Shown here: one piece after another, positions 23,518 through 33,277 of the stretch
Layout: each line of letters opens with the position of its first letter
Position numbering within the stretch: position 1 is the stretch's first letter
Assembly: GCA_027946365.1 (NCBI GenBank)
Contig: JAPEUQ010000014.1
Location: forward strand, 434,001 to 498,000
Length of the DNA stretch: 64,000 nucleotides
Origin: Kalmusia sp. IMI 367209
Taxonomy: Eukaryota; Ascomycota; Dothideomycetes; Pleosporales; Didymosphaeriaceae
Direction: 5' to 3'
Program-made: the position numbers and the translations under genes
Notes under the pieces: generated by a model
Databases searched by the model: none
Told to the model about the DNA's origin: nothing
Seen by the model: the letters and a program-made list of their open reading frames with translations, nothing else

Positions 23518-24060
23518 ACTGGCATGGCCACGGGCTCGTCCTCATGTGCTGGATTGAATGCAGATGGAGGCTGCGTAAGATCTGTCTTGCGAACTCCATA
23601 AGCCTCAGTGCCCAGAAAGCGAGCTGTTTGAAAGCTCTGGCAGTCTAGCTTGCGAAAACCGAGAGCAGAGCTAGACAGACGTAATCAGGTCAGTCGTTCC
23701 TTCACTAAATGTAGCTTTGATCCTATCGCAGCGCGTCTGGAAAATATATTGCACGAGATTCGACTTTGGGCTATACCGGCGTGCATGCCCTTCCATGATG
23801 GTCAGGATCTGCTTCACTTCCGCTGCGGCAGGGAGGTTCTTCTAGAGGCATCCTTCATCAAATTCTACTCAAAGACCCAGAATGAAAACAGATACGGCAG
23901 GCGAAAGACTCCGAAACAAAGGTTAGTTCCGAGCAACATACCATCGTTAAAGAAGAAAACCTGAGGCCATGGTTTGTCTTTGCAAGAAACTTGATAGTAA
24001 GCGAACAGAACTGACCCAATCGCTCCAGTCCAGTATCATGACAAGACGGTGTTCCCGCGC
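23518..24060 (-). pseudogene. Sesquiterpene cyclase relic (internal deletion, nonsense codon)
   Basis: Translating the minus strand gives pieces of a fungal terpene cyclase in order. A FFFND exon end joins across a GTATGT...ACTAAC...TAG intron to EFDEG, which makes an Asp-rich metal motif (NDEFD). Next, after an in-frame TAG, comes a helical stretch containing LPAAAEVKQILTIMEG and LVQYIFQTRCDRI. The C-terminal end SFQTARFLG matches the W-S-F-x-T-x-R-Y region of these enzymes. The middle part, with the second metal motif (NSE/DTE), is missing. Intact relatives cyclise farnesyl diphosphate; the sequence recalls the presilphiperfolanol-synthase group, but that is weak. The gene is dead as it stands. 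Confidence 0.6.
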
Positions 24061-24090
24061 TGTTGACCACCATATGGATGCGAGATAGCA

Positions 24091-24575
24091 CAGATCAGCT
24101 TGGGCTTTTTTTTTTTTGCTGTCATTGTCTTGTCCAAACCCATGTGTCTGCGAAGAATGCTTATTTCAGCACAATTCACATTGCATGCAGGTCGGTCCTC
24201 GTATATCTACCCACCGACCCGATCGCATACCTCGCAATCCATCGATATCTCTTGGCTTTATCTGCGAAACAGTCGGTGGTGACATGCGTTTACGAGCCAT
24301 GATGGACCCTCAATTCGGGATCCGAACGAGGACTACTATGCAGCATGATGGTCGAACTCGTGGACGCTTGCAGCCTCCGACTCTGGAGAACTTGAACACT
24401 GTATACCAGGTACTCTGCGTTAGAGGGCATAAGTCGCCCTTGTTGAAAGATCTTGAATCGTTCATATTGTATATGCGAGTTGCAAAATATCTCAGAACGG
24501 ACCGTTAAGAATACAGCTATCCCTTCCTGGGCAGCTCGTGCGACTAGGACCTCCAGATTAAAACCACAATCGAGA
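24091..24575. other. Intergenic
   Basis: This begins with a T homopolymer near 24108-24118. A plus-strand frame to 24508 has no recognisable domain. No gene is supported. Confidence 0.4.
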
Positions 24576-25630
24576 TTATAGGTCCGCCTTGAGCAAATTT
24601 CCTACGTGCGCCCACAGTCCGCTAGGCCGGTATCCCTCGAGCCAATAATTACCCTGAGCATCTTCTCCGGTAATGATGAAACCATCAGGGTAAGCGATGC
24701 CACCCTGGATCTGCGAAACAAAAGATGGGTATAGAGGAGTGTCTTTCTTGGTTACACATGCTATCGAGAGATCCGTCAAGTTAGCCTTGACCTTTCCAGT
24801 TTGAAAACCCTATGTGGTGCATGTTCGCTTTGCCGACGAATATAGGCATAGAACCCAGTGGCCACGCATTGCTCCTGCCCATGTTCCAAAACGCTTAGAT
24901 CTGCTCGCGCGTGCCGTGCTTATTAATTCCCCGCCGAATTTCTCCTGCCAAAGATCGCAGAGACTGATCAACATCCTTTTTGGTCTTCAAGACGCTCATA
25001 TAGCTGAGGCAGTTGGAAACGTAGGGTCTACCGGGGGGTAACAGATCCCGCTCGAGTGCGCGGCGTATAGACATGGCTTGCATAATGGTCACAGGCTTCT
25101 CAGGAGGCAAGTGGGAGAAGGCAAGTCGCGAGAACCAAGCTGTTATGACATCGTTATCAGTCAGAAATGGGTCCTTTGTGCCCTCGTCTCTCAGCTCCTG
25201 GAGTGCGGATTTTCGAAGCTTTTCCAAGAAAGGAGCTGGAATACAGACTGTCCGGGTCTCTTTCTTTCCTAGGGCGATACTGTAGCCATTCCGCAGCACA
25301 TACGATGCTGTACCGCACTTTGACAGCTCGAACCCTGCGAGGTCGAAAATCTCTGTGGGGTGAAGCCCCAACTCGCGCAGCGGGTCCTCCCCGAAACCAT
25401 GGAGGAGGGGGATTTCGGCTTGCCGACCTTGAAGAACAGATATCTAGTTATTCAGAATAGCCAAATTACGAACGAGGATCACATAATGAGACGCGCGCCA
25501 AACTGAAGCAGCAGTGAATGTTCTAGGGACTCTCAGTCTTTCTGGTCGCATCGTGGGGCGTAGGTGCCGGCTCAATCACTTGCACTTTGATTGGTGAGCA
25601 TACATCGAGCTCCTGTGAAGTCGGAAACAT
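24576..25630 (-). pseudogene. BAHD-type O-acyltransferase relic
   Basis: The minus strand holds an N-terminal fragment (25630-25523) with the VQVIEPAPT opening typical of fungal acyl-CoA transferases, ending in a TAG. After a gap, the C-terminal half follows: VLQG...GFGEDPL, DVITAWFSRLAF, then NCLSYMSVL. The segment that should carry the catalytic HxxxD is missing, so an internal deletion is likely. Two further lesions follow: a TAA at 24895-24897 and a frameshift near 24815, between FSNW and KVKANLTDLS. The last piece ends at 24576. Intact relatives acetylate hydroxyls of terpenoids such as trichothecenes. It lies in the same decayed group as the cyclase relic and the P450. Confidence 0.7.
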
Positions 25631-25666
25631 TGTATTGCAATGAATCAAGTCTTGATTGAAGCTAGC

Positions 25667-26610
25667 TATCAATTTTGGCTATGGGAAACACTTATGGAAT
25701 GTCGAGGCGACAGAAATTCCGGGGTATCTTCAAGTACGTGTCTCTCCGCGACGACTCATCTTTGTGCAAGCGACTAACGAGAACGATGCGAATAGCAACT
25801 CGTCGCCATGTCCGTGACCTACTTTTGGACACCGACCCCCACTAAACTATCCGTCTTGACACTCATTCATCAGGTTTATCATGCCAAGTGGGGCAAAATA
25901 ACCGCCTGGGTTCTCGCTGTCTGTATTGTTGTATATACCATCATCCTTACGGTGCTGGTAACCGGACCTTGCGATCCGCTCCATGGGAGCGTTGTGTGCC
26001 TCACCCGTGCTGGCACTGCTCATGCGGCTTTGAACATCGTCTCAGATGTACTGGTCATTGTTCTTCCATTTCCTTTGGTCCACCAACTTCAAATGCCAAT
26101 GCGCCAAAAGGTCTCAGTAGGAATACTGATGACTTTAGGCTCATTATGTGTCGTCGCATCTATCGGAAGGACCGCCTTTGTAGCCGACATTCAAAACAAC
26201 CCAGACATTACGTGGTGTCAAGCTAGGGTCGGGGTCTGGTCGGCTATTGAGTTGAACGTTGGAATCTTAGGTGCCAGCTATAAGCCATCTCCAATCACCT
26301 GTCTGTCCTTGGGCAACCATCTAACGAAACGGCAGTGGCTCGGCTCAAACCCTTTGTACAGAAGTATCTTCCACGGTTATCCAGAACTATTGTCTCGACC
26401 GGTCAGCAATATGCAGGGTCTAGTGGATACGATGACAAGAGGTAGCGTCCGGGACGCGACGCATACCTCCTACATAGCATTCAAGGGAGCGGTGTGCATA
26501 GTTCTGATGAACAGGGGAATAATGGGGGAATCAGTGTGAAGTCTGATATCTATGTTACGCAGTCTGAGGAAGTTACAAAGGATGTCAACGTTAGTGGTAA
26601 TTGGAACTAG
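25667..26610 (+). pseudogene. SAT4/PTH11-type rhodopsin-domain membrane protein, truncated and with a nonsense codon
   Basis: Exon pieces (about 25667-25733, 25796-26270, 26336-26610) join in phase. They contain the signature GKHLWNVE, KLSVLTLIHQVYH, then several hydrophobic helices, ARVGVWSAIELNVGIL and LKPFVQKYLPRLS. These match the fungal rhodopsin domain found in SAT4-like integral membrane proteins. The first one or two helices (about 100 residues) are absent; the sequence there is instead the head of the acyltransferase relic. A TAG at 26443-26445 interrupts the tail, which stays open in the same frame to a TAG at 26608-26610 with family-like GISVKSDIYVT. The gene is therefore probably dead at both ends. 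Confidence 0.7.
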
Positions 26611-27319
26611 TTACGTAAGGTAAAAGATGCCCCCTAGGGGCGAGGGAATCATGCCGCAGTCGTCACTTATTTATTTCAGCCCCCATAAACTATTGATTAA
26701 TGAAGAAGTATATTGGAAATAATACATATGTAATTTGGTTTCAGAATCGATGACGCCGTCTATACCCATAGAATTACCAGTGGCATCGAAGCTCTTGACA
26801 TGAACAAAAGTCTAAATACATAATGCTACCCCAAGACAAGTAGTACAAAGATTGGTTGTACTCAAATTTTGATTTTGCAGCTGTACGAAACACCAATATC
26901 TTGAGAGTTTTACGTGGAAGATCCAGAAGGTCGGAAGGAGGAATAATGGAGACATCTCCACTGTGTAGCGAGGTAGTCGATATGTATCCAAACGTGGCGG
27001 TGCCATAGGGAGGAGACAGAGGACCTAACACTCAACCGTACCATTTCCACAGAGGTGGACACGATATCATCGTACGTCCTGCACTTAACGGTGTAGAATC
27101 ATGCCTAGTACTATTACTATACACGCACTCTCTCTCTCTCTCTCTCTTTCCAAGCCTCCATCCTCAGAGACGTTGGTCTCGTTGATGACATCGCACAGCA
27201 AGACTAAATCTAATGTGTCAATGAAGCTTTATATTTAGTCTCATATACACAGAAGCGGCTTGTCAGAAGGTCAGATCTCATGACCCCATGAACATGGGTT
27301 CTGACATGACCTGCCACGA
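26611..27319. other. Intergenic
   Basis: No gene is recognised. It contains a CT microsatellite near its right side and the 3' region of the minus-strand gene ending at 27320. Confidence 0.5.
27126..27149. repeat. (CT)n microsatellite
   Basis: About eleven CT dinucleotides in a row. Simple sequence with no coding role. Confidence 0.95.
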
Positions 27320-27771
27320 TCAATTATCCTCCTCCGCACAATCACCACCATGCGCCGCAACCGACCCCCCCACAACAGTACCCGCCACAACAGTACCCGC
27401 ACCCACAATAGCCGTATTGATCGTGCCAGCCACCGCACCACTCATGGCAGCGCTCTGAGCAACGGCGAAAGCAGAACCGGCAGCTACATTGCCGATCCCG
27501 GCTTGTATAGTAGCAGCAAAGCTACCTATCAGAAGGCATTAGGTAAAGTATCTGGGACAAAAAAGATTGACGAATAAAACGAATACGTACCTGCGACAAC
27601 ACCACTAGCGGTCCAACCAGCTGCTGCAAGAGCAACAGGCCATGCCATGACAGTGGCACCCGTGACACCTATGATGGCAGCGACTTTGGCACCTGTGCCC
27701 CAGTCATTGTTGAGTTTCTGATAGGTGTCGTTGTATCCGATATGCTCCATCCAGGGTTTTCCAAAGACCAT
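27320..27771 (-). CDS. Ifi-6-16 (ISG12)-like small membrane protein
   Basis: Exons 27771-27591 and 27525-27320 join in phase to give 128 residues. After a short N-terminus (MVFGKPWMEHIGYND) almost all of the protein is small hydrophobic residues in Gly/Ala-rich helices: VAAIIGVTGATVMAWPVALA, AAGWTASGVVAG, then GNVAAGSAFAVAQSAA and GAGTVVAGTVVGG. This is the pattern of the Ifi-6-16 family, which in animals sits in mitochondrial or nuclear membranes and affects apoptosis; the fungal role is unknown. It ends in an acidic DCAEEDN tail. The ATG at 27771 was chosen because the upstream extension is not family-like. Confidence 0.6.
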
Positions 27772-28756
27772 ATTGGCGCTAAGTGGGAGACGATCGGAGG
27801 CTGAGAGGAATCCAAAGTCTGCTGGCTGAAGGACGTGATGGCAACCCAGAGTGCCTAAGGCGGCAGTTTGGAGCTGGCTGATGCACCGGCAAGCGACTGT
27901 GTTTGTGGTGGTGCAGAAAGACTGCGACTTAGCCGATGACCAAGACAAGCTGACGAAAAGGTGAAAGAGGTGGTGAGGTGACTCACTGGTCTTCGTAGGG
28001 ATCTTCACCGAACAACGCAATGTGGTCTGTGGGTTGTTCGTGTAACGTGATACAACCATGACCCCGCCACCTCGCAAAGAGCAGCACCCTCCAGAAAAAC
28101 GTCCACATGATCACCTACAATCACCCTGATCACATTGTACACAAGATCTACGCGGCAACCAACATGCAAGTCCTGGGCATAGGCAAACCGAGCGAGTTCA
28201 AGAATAATTTCCTTGGCGAGTGCGTCTGCGAGGCGCCGGGGTTGTTGGCCTAGTGCGGATCACGCCGACTATGTGCATCAGGGGACGGTACATGCTGATT
28301 TATTGACCGACGAGCAGTATATGTAGGCGAGGTGCACAATTAAAGAATGTGTGGGCTCGTGACTTGGCGTTGTAGAGGGTAGCTTTGCAGTGCAGAATCG
28401 TTGGTGAGTGCGTATGCATTACCAATTCTTGAGCAGCCAGGAGATTGTTTACAAGTGTGTACTCATAACATGCAGATATATCCAGGGTGTTCCGAAATGC
28501 CTTCATAGGTACTTCCATGTCCTGCAATCGAACACCTCACTCGTTACTCCAGTCTCCGATCCTTACCGAGACATATCGCCAACACCACTACCTCCATCCA
28601 TCCGCACAACTGCTCCGCGCCAGCTCATCTGCTCAAATTCGAGATTCTTAATGTCTAACAACATCTGCACGTATCCTGCAAGCGCATCAGCGTTGACATA
28701 CCCAGAAACAATATACGCTTCTCTCCTTACACCACCATTCCCACCCGATCCACCCC
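27772..28756. other. Intergenic
   Basis: No supported gene. Plus-strand frames around 28.4-28.8 kb are mostly antisense to the secreted peptide gene and lack family character. Confidence 0.45.
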
Positions 28757-28981
28757 TTACGCATCTGCGGCGGCATGATCACGCTTGCCCCTAGCTTCCC
28801 CGCCCAGCCTCGCGATCTCAGCCTCCATAGGCGGCGACGGGTAATCGCTATAGGGACCGTTGTAGGAGAGGTAAGTATGGTAGGTACCGTAGCTGCTCCG
28901 CTTGCCTACGCGGGGACAAATGGGTGCTGCGGCAGCGGAGACGGCGAGGCTGCATAGGAGAACGAGGGATGAGAGACGCAT
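28757..28981 (-). CDS. Small secreted Tyr-rich protein with two Lys-Arg sites; candidate RiPP precursor
   Basis: A single exon of 74 residues. Residues 1-19 are a signal peptide (MRLSSLVLLCSLAVSAAAA). A Lys-Arg site follows at 27-28 (VGKR) and a second at 66-67 (RGKR), both KEX2-type and both preceded by Gly. The released piece (29-65) begins with a Tyr-rich run, SSYGTYHTYLSYNGPYSDYP, then an acidic helix-like PPMEAEIARLGG. A short DHAAADA tail follows. Signal peptide, KR-bounded core and aromatic core are what dikaritin precursors (UstA, PhomA type) look like, though those usually carry several core copies and this has one. The divergent neighbour 750 bp away is a UstYa-type oxidase, which supports the reading. 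Confidence 0.6.
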   Translation of the reverse strand: MRLSSLVLLCSLAVSAAAAPICPRVGKRSSYGTYHTYLSYNGPYSDYPSPPMEAEIARLGGEARGKRDHAAADA

Positions 28982-29730
28982 ATTGTAGAAGACTATGTGG
29001 AATGGGAGATAGTCGATACTGCGCAGGGGGCGGGGGAGGATGTCGTGGTGGGGTGTGCTGGACATATACGTAGTGTCGTACTTTGTCGGGTACGGAGACG
29101 CGTAGGTAAGGCTCGTAGGTAAGGCGCAGGAGGGACGTGATGATCTGGCAGGACGAGGGGCCGATTGCGGTGTTCGAATGACCACGTATACAAGGGAATG
29201 TGGGATGTTGCATGTAGGCATCACCAACACGGGAAGTGTACTGTCACATTGTACCGGAGATCGTGTGCGGTCGATGGGTATCAGCTTGAAGAACCTTTGG
29301 CGCCACGAGGCTGTTGAATGCTGGTAGCCGTGATTAGGAGTGACTATATGTCAGTGAGTGCGAGTGAAACCTGAGTCTTCTATGCGGACGAAAGAATGCT
29401 TCGAAGCTAGGGATGCTCAGTGGGGGACAAGGGGAATAAGGCACAGTTAGCTTATCGAGTAAGGGCTAGATGCCGTTTTATCAACAATCACTTGTGGAGC
29501 CGTCTGTGACACTGACAGCTGTCATTGCACTAGTGGTGATCTTGCAGCAATTGTGTTCAACTGTGATACACGGCAAAGTTCGATTCGGCTGTTTGTGTCA
29601 CCGATTTTAGTTTGTGCATTTCACCATGTCCAGAGTAATCAAAACGAAGGAGAGTCCATAACGGCGAGCATTGAACTAGCTCATTTGGCTGTATGAATAA
29701 TACACCTAGTCTCTTTGCTTGACAAGCACC
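28982..29730. promoter_or_regulatory. Shared promoter region of candidate precursor and UstYa-like gene
   Basis: About 750 bp separate the two divergent start codons. No coding frame of its own is supported. Joint control is inferred from the head-to-head arrangement. Confidence 0.4.
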
Positions 29731-30893
29731 ATGTTCTTCCACCTATTCAATATTCCAAGAGACCTAGAGTCAGACTCGGAAGACGACGTTAGTGAAACGC
29801 TGCTCCCGTCCACATCCTCCTCGATTCTTTCCTCAAACCTCAGAGATGGCCGGGAGAAGCGAAGAAACAGGGAGCTCTACATAGCTCTTAAGATCTTCAT
29901 CCTTACCAGCGCGGTATACCTTGTAGTCGGTGTTGTTATCATCTTTAGCGGAATGGTTGAGACCTATACGACTCAACCAGACGAATTCTGCATTAGGCAC
30001 ATCTCCCATTATTGTATGCAGTTCCCAGATCATCCGTTTCTTCGGCCTATGTTGATGCAGATTCAGCACCCCTCGTAGATGCAGTTGAGCCGAAGTGGCA
30101 CATGGTGCAGTTCAATGGCACTTTCCTACATGAGAACATATACCGACAGCCAGAGGGGCCAGAGGTCGACAAGGCATGGGAAGGTCTTGGAGTGGACTGT
30201 AAGCAATCGAACCAACTTTGCAGATGAATAAAGCTGACGAAAGTATTGAGATCGACCCATCATCCTCCCGTCCGAAGAGGCGGAAAAGAGTGGCCTCCGC
30301 CCTGATCAAGTGAAAGTGCAGGAAAGTTTTGGGGGTGGATATATTGCGAATGTTGAGGGGCTGCACCACTTGCATTGTTTGGTAAGTCAAAGTACGGCCA
30401 TAACACGAAAGTCCCCAGACGGTCCTGCGTGTATATCGTACATACTAGTTCTGATCGGCCTACATTTCGTCTCTGGGTCTTCGCCATGGTCCTATAGATT
30501 TTGCTGCATTGTACCAGTGCTGACGAGGGGTAGAACGTCCTCAGAAAATCGCTCAAGTGGAACTATGACTACTACGTGGCGCAGAAGAAACCACCCTTCT
30601 CGAACAGCGAAGGAGTTGTGAGGTTCCACGTAACGCATTGCTTAGATGTTCTTCGACAGCAGCTGATGTGTGTTCCTGACATCGGCGTCCTGGGTCAAGT
30701 GTGGTGGCAGCCAGAGAACGAGGTGCAGCCGATTCCATTTGTCGACTTCAATACCAAGCATCGCTGTCGGGACTTCGAGGGTGTTCGCCAATGGACGGAA
30801 GCACACCAACTGCCTCCCGAAGAGGACGTGGACATGGACCATTTCTATCAAATGCCCAAACCGGGTGATATCATTTACCCTGAGATACCGTAA
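29731..30893 (+). CDS. UstYa-like (DUF3328) oxidase
   Basis: Four exons (29731-30013, 30061-30198, 30251-30381, 30534-30893) join in phase to give 303 residues. One membrane helix lies at about 50-75, after an acidic/Ser-rich cytosolic end. The lumenal part has the family's FNGTFLHENIYRQPEGPEVD and AWEGLGVDYRPI blocks. Two HxxHC motifs follow: HHLHC (H179-C183) and HVTHC (H216-C220), the second followed by LDVLRQ. UstYa proteins carry out oxidative cyclisation in ustiloxin, phomopsin, asperipin and cyclochlorotine pathways, along the secretory route. All signature residues are present, so it should be functional. Acceptors were chosen so that these blocks stay in frame. Confidence 0.88.
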
Positions 30894-31120
30894 GAGGACC
30901 GGCATAGTGACATGTATTCTGGGTGAATTGAGCCACCATTCGGGATTTTGTTCTAGTGCTATAAGATAAGTGTTAGATTTGATCAGTCTAATAGGAATGG
31001 TGTTTTCTTACCGGCTGTATTTCAGAAGCAAATGCAATGTTGGGTTGACATGAACGGCATTGTTGATCACATCGGCTGACGCCAGGACAATTTTTCGTCA
31101 TTCCTTTCGATGCTCCATGA

Positions 31121-31705
31121 TCAGTTCTGTCGTGGCTTCACAACGCCATCCTGTACGATGTAGTAGACGACGGTGCTGTCCGTATCTACAGTCGCCAGAA
31201 CCACGCGCTTCGTCTTCCTCCACAGGTTCGTTTCTCGCTCCTTCTCTTCGTTCGTAGGCGCAGGTGCAGGCGGCACCTCAGTAACAGCGTTGAACACCTC
31301 AGCCAAGCGTCGCAGCGTCCATTTCTCGCTCAAACGCGCCGGAAGGATCCACTCGCGCTCTGGCTCTGTTTTGACCTCCAATGCGCCAGTATCTTCCTCC
31401 TTTCTCGCTTTGCGCGCACGGTCGGCCTCCTTCAGCAGCTCGATCTGCTCGTCGGGGTGAATGTAGAGACGGTGCGGGGGTAGGCCGGATAGGAGCGGTC
31501 TCGGGAGGAGCTCGTGCGTGAGCGGTGAGTGGGTGTGCACTTGGAGATCTACCCAGTTGTGTTGGTATTGGAGGTTGTGCTGAATCTGGACGGCGAGCGA
31601 GTGCAGAGCGGGCGCATGGGTCTTCGGGAGCACATGCTGCTCGATGAGTGATTGTAAAGGCGAGGGCTGTACGGCGGCTGGGGTCGTGACGTCTGAGCGT
31701 GCCAT
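31121..31705 (-). CDS. tRNA-splicing endonuclease subunit Sen15
   Basis: A single exon of 194 residues from the ATG at 31705. Typical Sen15 features are QHNWVDLQVHTH, LLPRPLLSGLPPHRLYIHPDEQ near the middle, then a charged linker and a C-terminal VVLATVDTDSTVVYYIVQDG strand block. Sen15 is a non-catalytic subunit that pairs with Sen34 in the tRNA-splicing endonuclease; it helps build the complex that removes introns from pre-tRNA. Length fits fungal orthologues. It is not functionally linked to its neighbours. Confidence 0.8.
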   Translation of the reverse strand: MARSDVTTPAAVQPSPLQSLIEQHVLPKTHAPALHSLAVQIQHNLQYQHNWVDLQVHTHSPLTHELLPRPLLSGLPPHRLYIHPDEQIELLKEADRARKARKEEDTGALEVKTEPEREWILPARLSEKWTLRRLAEVFNAVTEVPPAPAPTNEEKERETNLWRKTKRVVLATVDTDSTVVYYIVQDGVVKPRQN

Positions 31706-32680
31706 GGCGATTGTTTCCTAGGTGGAGTGGGAGGCGCGAAGGGGGTTGTTGCTTCTTGGGCAATGCGAGGAAAGAGCTACCGGGCCCAATGACTCAAAAA
31801 CACTTGTGAAAAACTCGCCGAGCTCTTCACACCAGGAGTAAATACTGCGTCTTCGAACACAAATACAAGCGCTTCATTCAAAAACTACGTTTCCATGAGG
31901 AGCTTATCTTCTTGCGGTCTATTCCATACCATCTGGCCCATCAGCATCGATGCGAAGCTTGCTTGGATTGTCGTGTGCGCTTGCCGGTTGCAGTTAGCGC
32001 GCCTCCTCCCCCTTCTAGAATGCGTGGTGCATCGTGAGTCGCCTGCGCGACTTGGATCTATCGTTTCAAAACAAACCGCCATTTTTACGCCGGTCCAATG
32101 AAGCGCTTACTGAGCATCGAGCAACTCACACTGTGCAGCGCAGCACCCGAAGACCCATCGTCATTCTACGAGTGTCGTCCCACTAACCATCGAAAGCTCC
32201 GATGTGCAACCATGTACAGTCACTTTGAGCTTTGCCTCCTACTTTTCTAGGCGACAAGTGACTGCAATTCACGTTCCGGGGCCACACGATATAGCACATC
32301 ATATCTTCAGCGATATATTGGAGCGGGGACGCCCGTTCAGCCGGTTTCATGTGCCATGGACGATCTATAGCTGTCTCCAGCTATGCCGCTTTATTGGATG
32401 TATTCGCCTCTGTTTGGCGTGGAGCGACGTCGAGCTGAGCCCTAGCAGGAAGGAGGCAGGTCCGCTAAGCCCTTTCGATCACGAGAGACAAGCAAGCTAC
32501 GTAAAGGCTCAGGCTGCTCGATGCACAAAGCGCCAGCGCGCATCAAGTCTGCGTTTCTTTGCTTTATATTCGTCCAGGCCCTCTTCGATTGAACAAAAAC
32601 ACACGTTACCCAACCGTCGCTGCGACCCTATACGTCATTGCTCCTACCCAACAACCCTCCGCCGACACCAATCAGCAACC
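31706..32680. other. Intergenic
   Basis: A plus-strand frame is open from about 32204 into the next gene, but it starts at GTG and its 159 residues before the ATG at 32681 show no domain. I read it as 5' UTR. No RNA gene was found. Confidence 0.45.
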
Positions 32681-33277
32681 ATGTTCGTCCGATCCCTCGC
32701 TTGCGCCTTCCTCCTGCTCGCCGGCGCCACGGCCCAGGACACGACCGAGGAGGGTTTCATGACCATCCAGACGTCGGCGCCGAGCAAGACTGATGGTGAG
32801 TCTACTTCGGCATGCTATGAGGTCTGCGTCGTCGAGCCGTGTACCCAATGTGTGCACTCGAACCAGGCGTCGCACCCAACGAGACTGACATACACAGGCC
32901 CTCTGACGAACCCTCTTCGCACCACCGAAACCATTCCTCAACTCCAGTTCTGTTCGGGTGTCTATACGACGTCGTGCCCAACTGCTGAGATGTCAATCCC
33001 CCAGGGCGAGACCCCTATCACTACCTCTGGCGCTAGCGCTACGAGTGGATCCTCAAAGAGTACATCTCCCGCCAGTTCGACCGCCGCCGAAGGCTCATCC
33101 GGAAGCGCTTCATCAAGCACAACCCCAAGCTCAAGTGGGTCTGGTTCTGCGGCACCTTCGGAATCATCGCCTGGTGCGGCCTCATCAGTCTTCCGGGCCG
33201 ATGGAAGTTCCTTTGGCTGGGTGCTAGCGGTGTCGAGCCTGTCCGCCACCCTTGGTTTTGCCTGGACGTTGTTCTAA
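32681..33277 (+). CDS. Small secreted Ser/Thr-rich protein, probably GPI-anchored
   Basis: Exons 32681-32795 and 32898-33277 give 164 residues. A signal peptide (MFVRSLACAFLLLAGATAQ) is followed by a short region with two Cys (QLQFCSGVYTTSCPT), then about 80 residues of Ser/Thr/Gly/Ala. A hydrophobic C-terminal tail (FGWVLAVSSLSATLGFAWTLF) is preceded by small residues, as in GPI signals. It is likely a cell-wall or plasma-membrane surface protein that is heavily O-mannosylated. The intron is 102 nt, a multiple of three and free of stops, so retention would add 34 residues with four Cys. The splice sites (GTGAGT, CACAG) are strong, so I model it as removed. Confidence 0.65.
   Translation: MFVRSLACAFLLLAGATAQDTTEEGFMTIQTSAPSKTDGESTSACYEVCVVEPCTQCVHSNQASHPTRLTYTGPLTNPLRTTETIPQLQFCSGVYTTSCPTAEMSIPQGETPITTSGASATSGSSKSTSPASSTAAEGSSGSASSSTTPSSSGSGSAAPSESSPGAASSVFRADGSSFGWVLAVSSLSATLGFAWTLF

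Noticed and set aside
28408..28794. Plus-strand frame opposite the secreted peptide gene
   Set aside because: It starts outside and ends inside the minus-strand gene, with no signal peptide or family features.
32204..32680. Upstream extension of the GPI-type protein frame
   Set aside because: It begins at GTG and would bury the clear signal peptide that starts at 32681.
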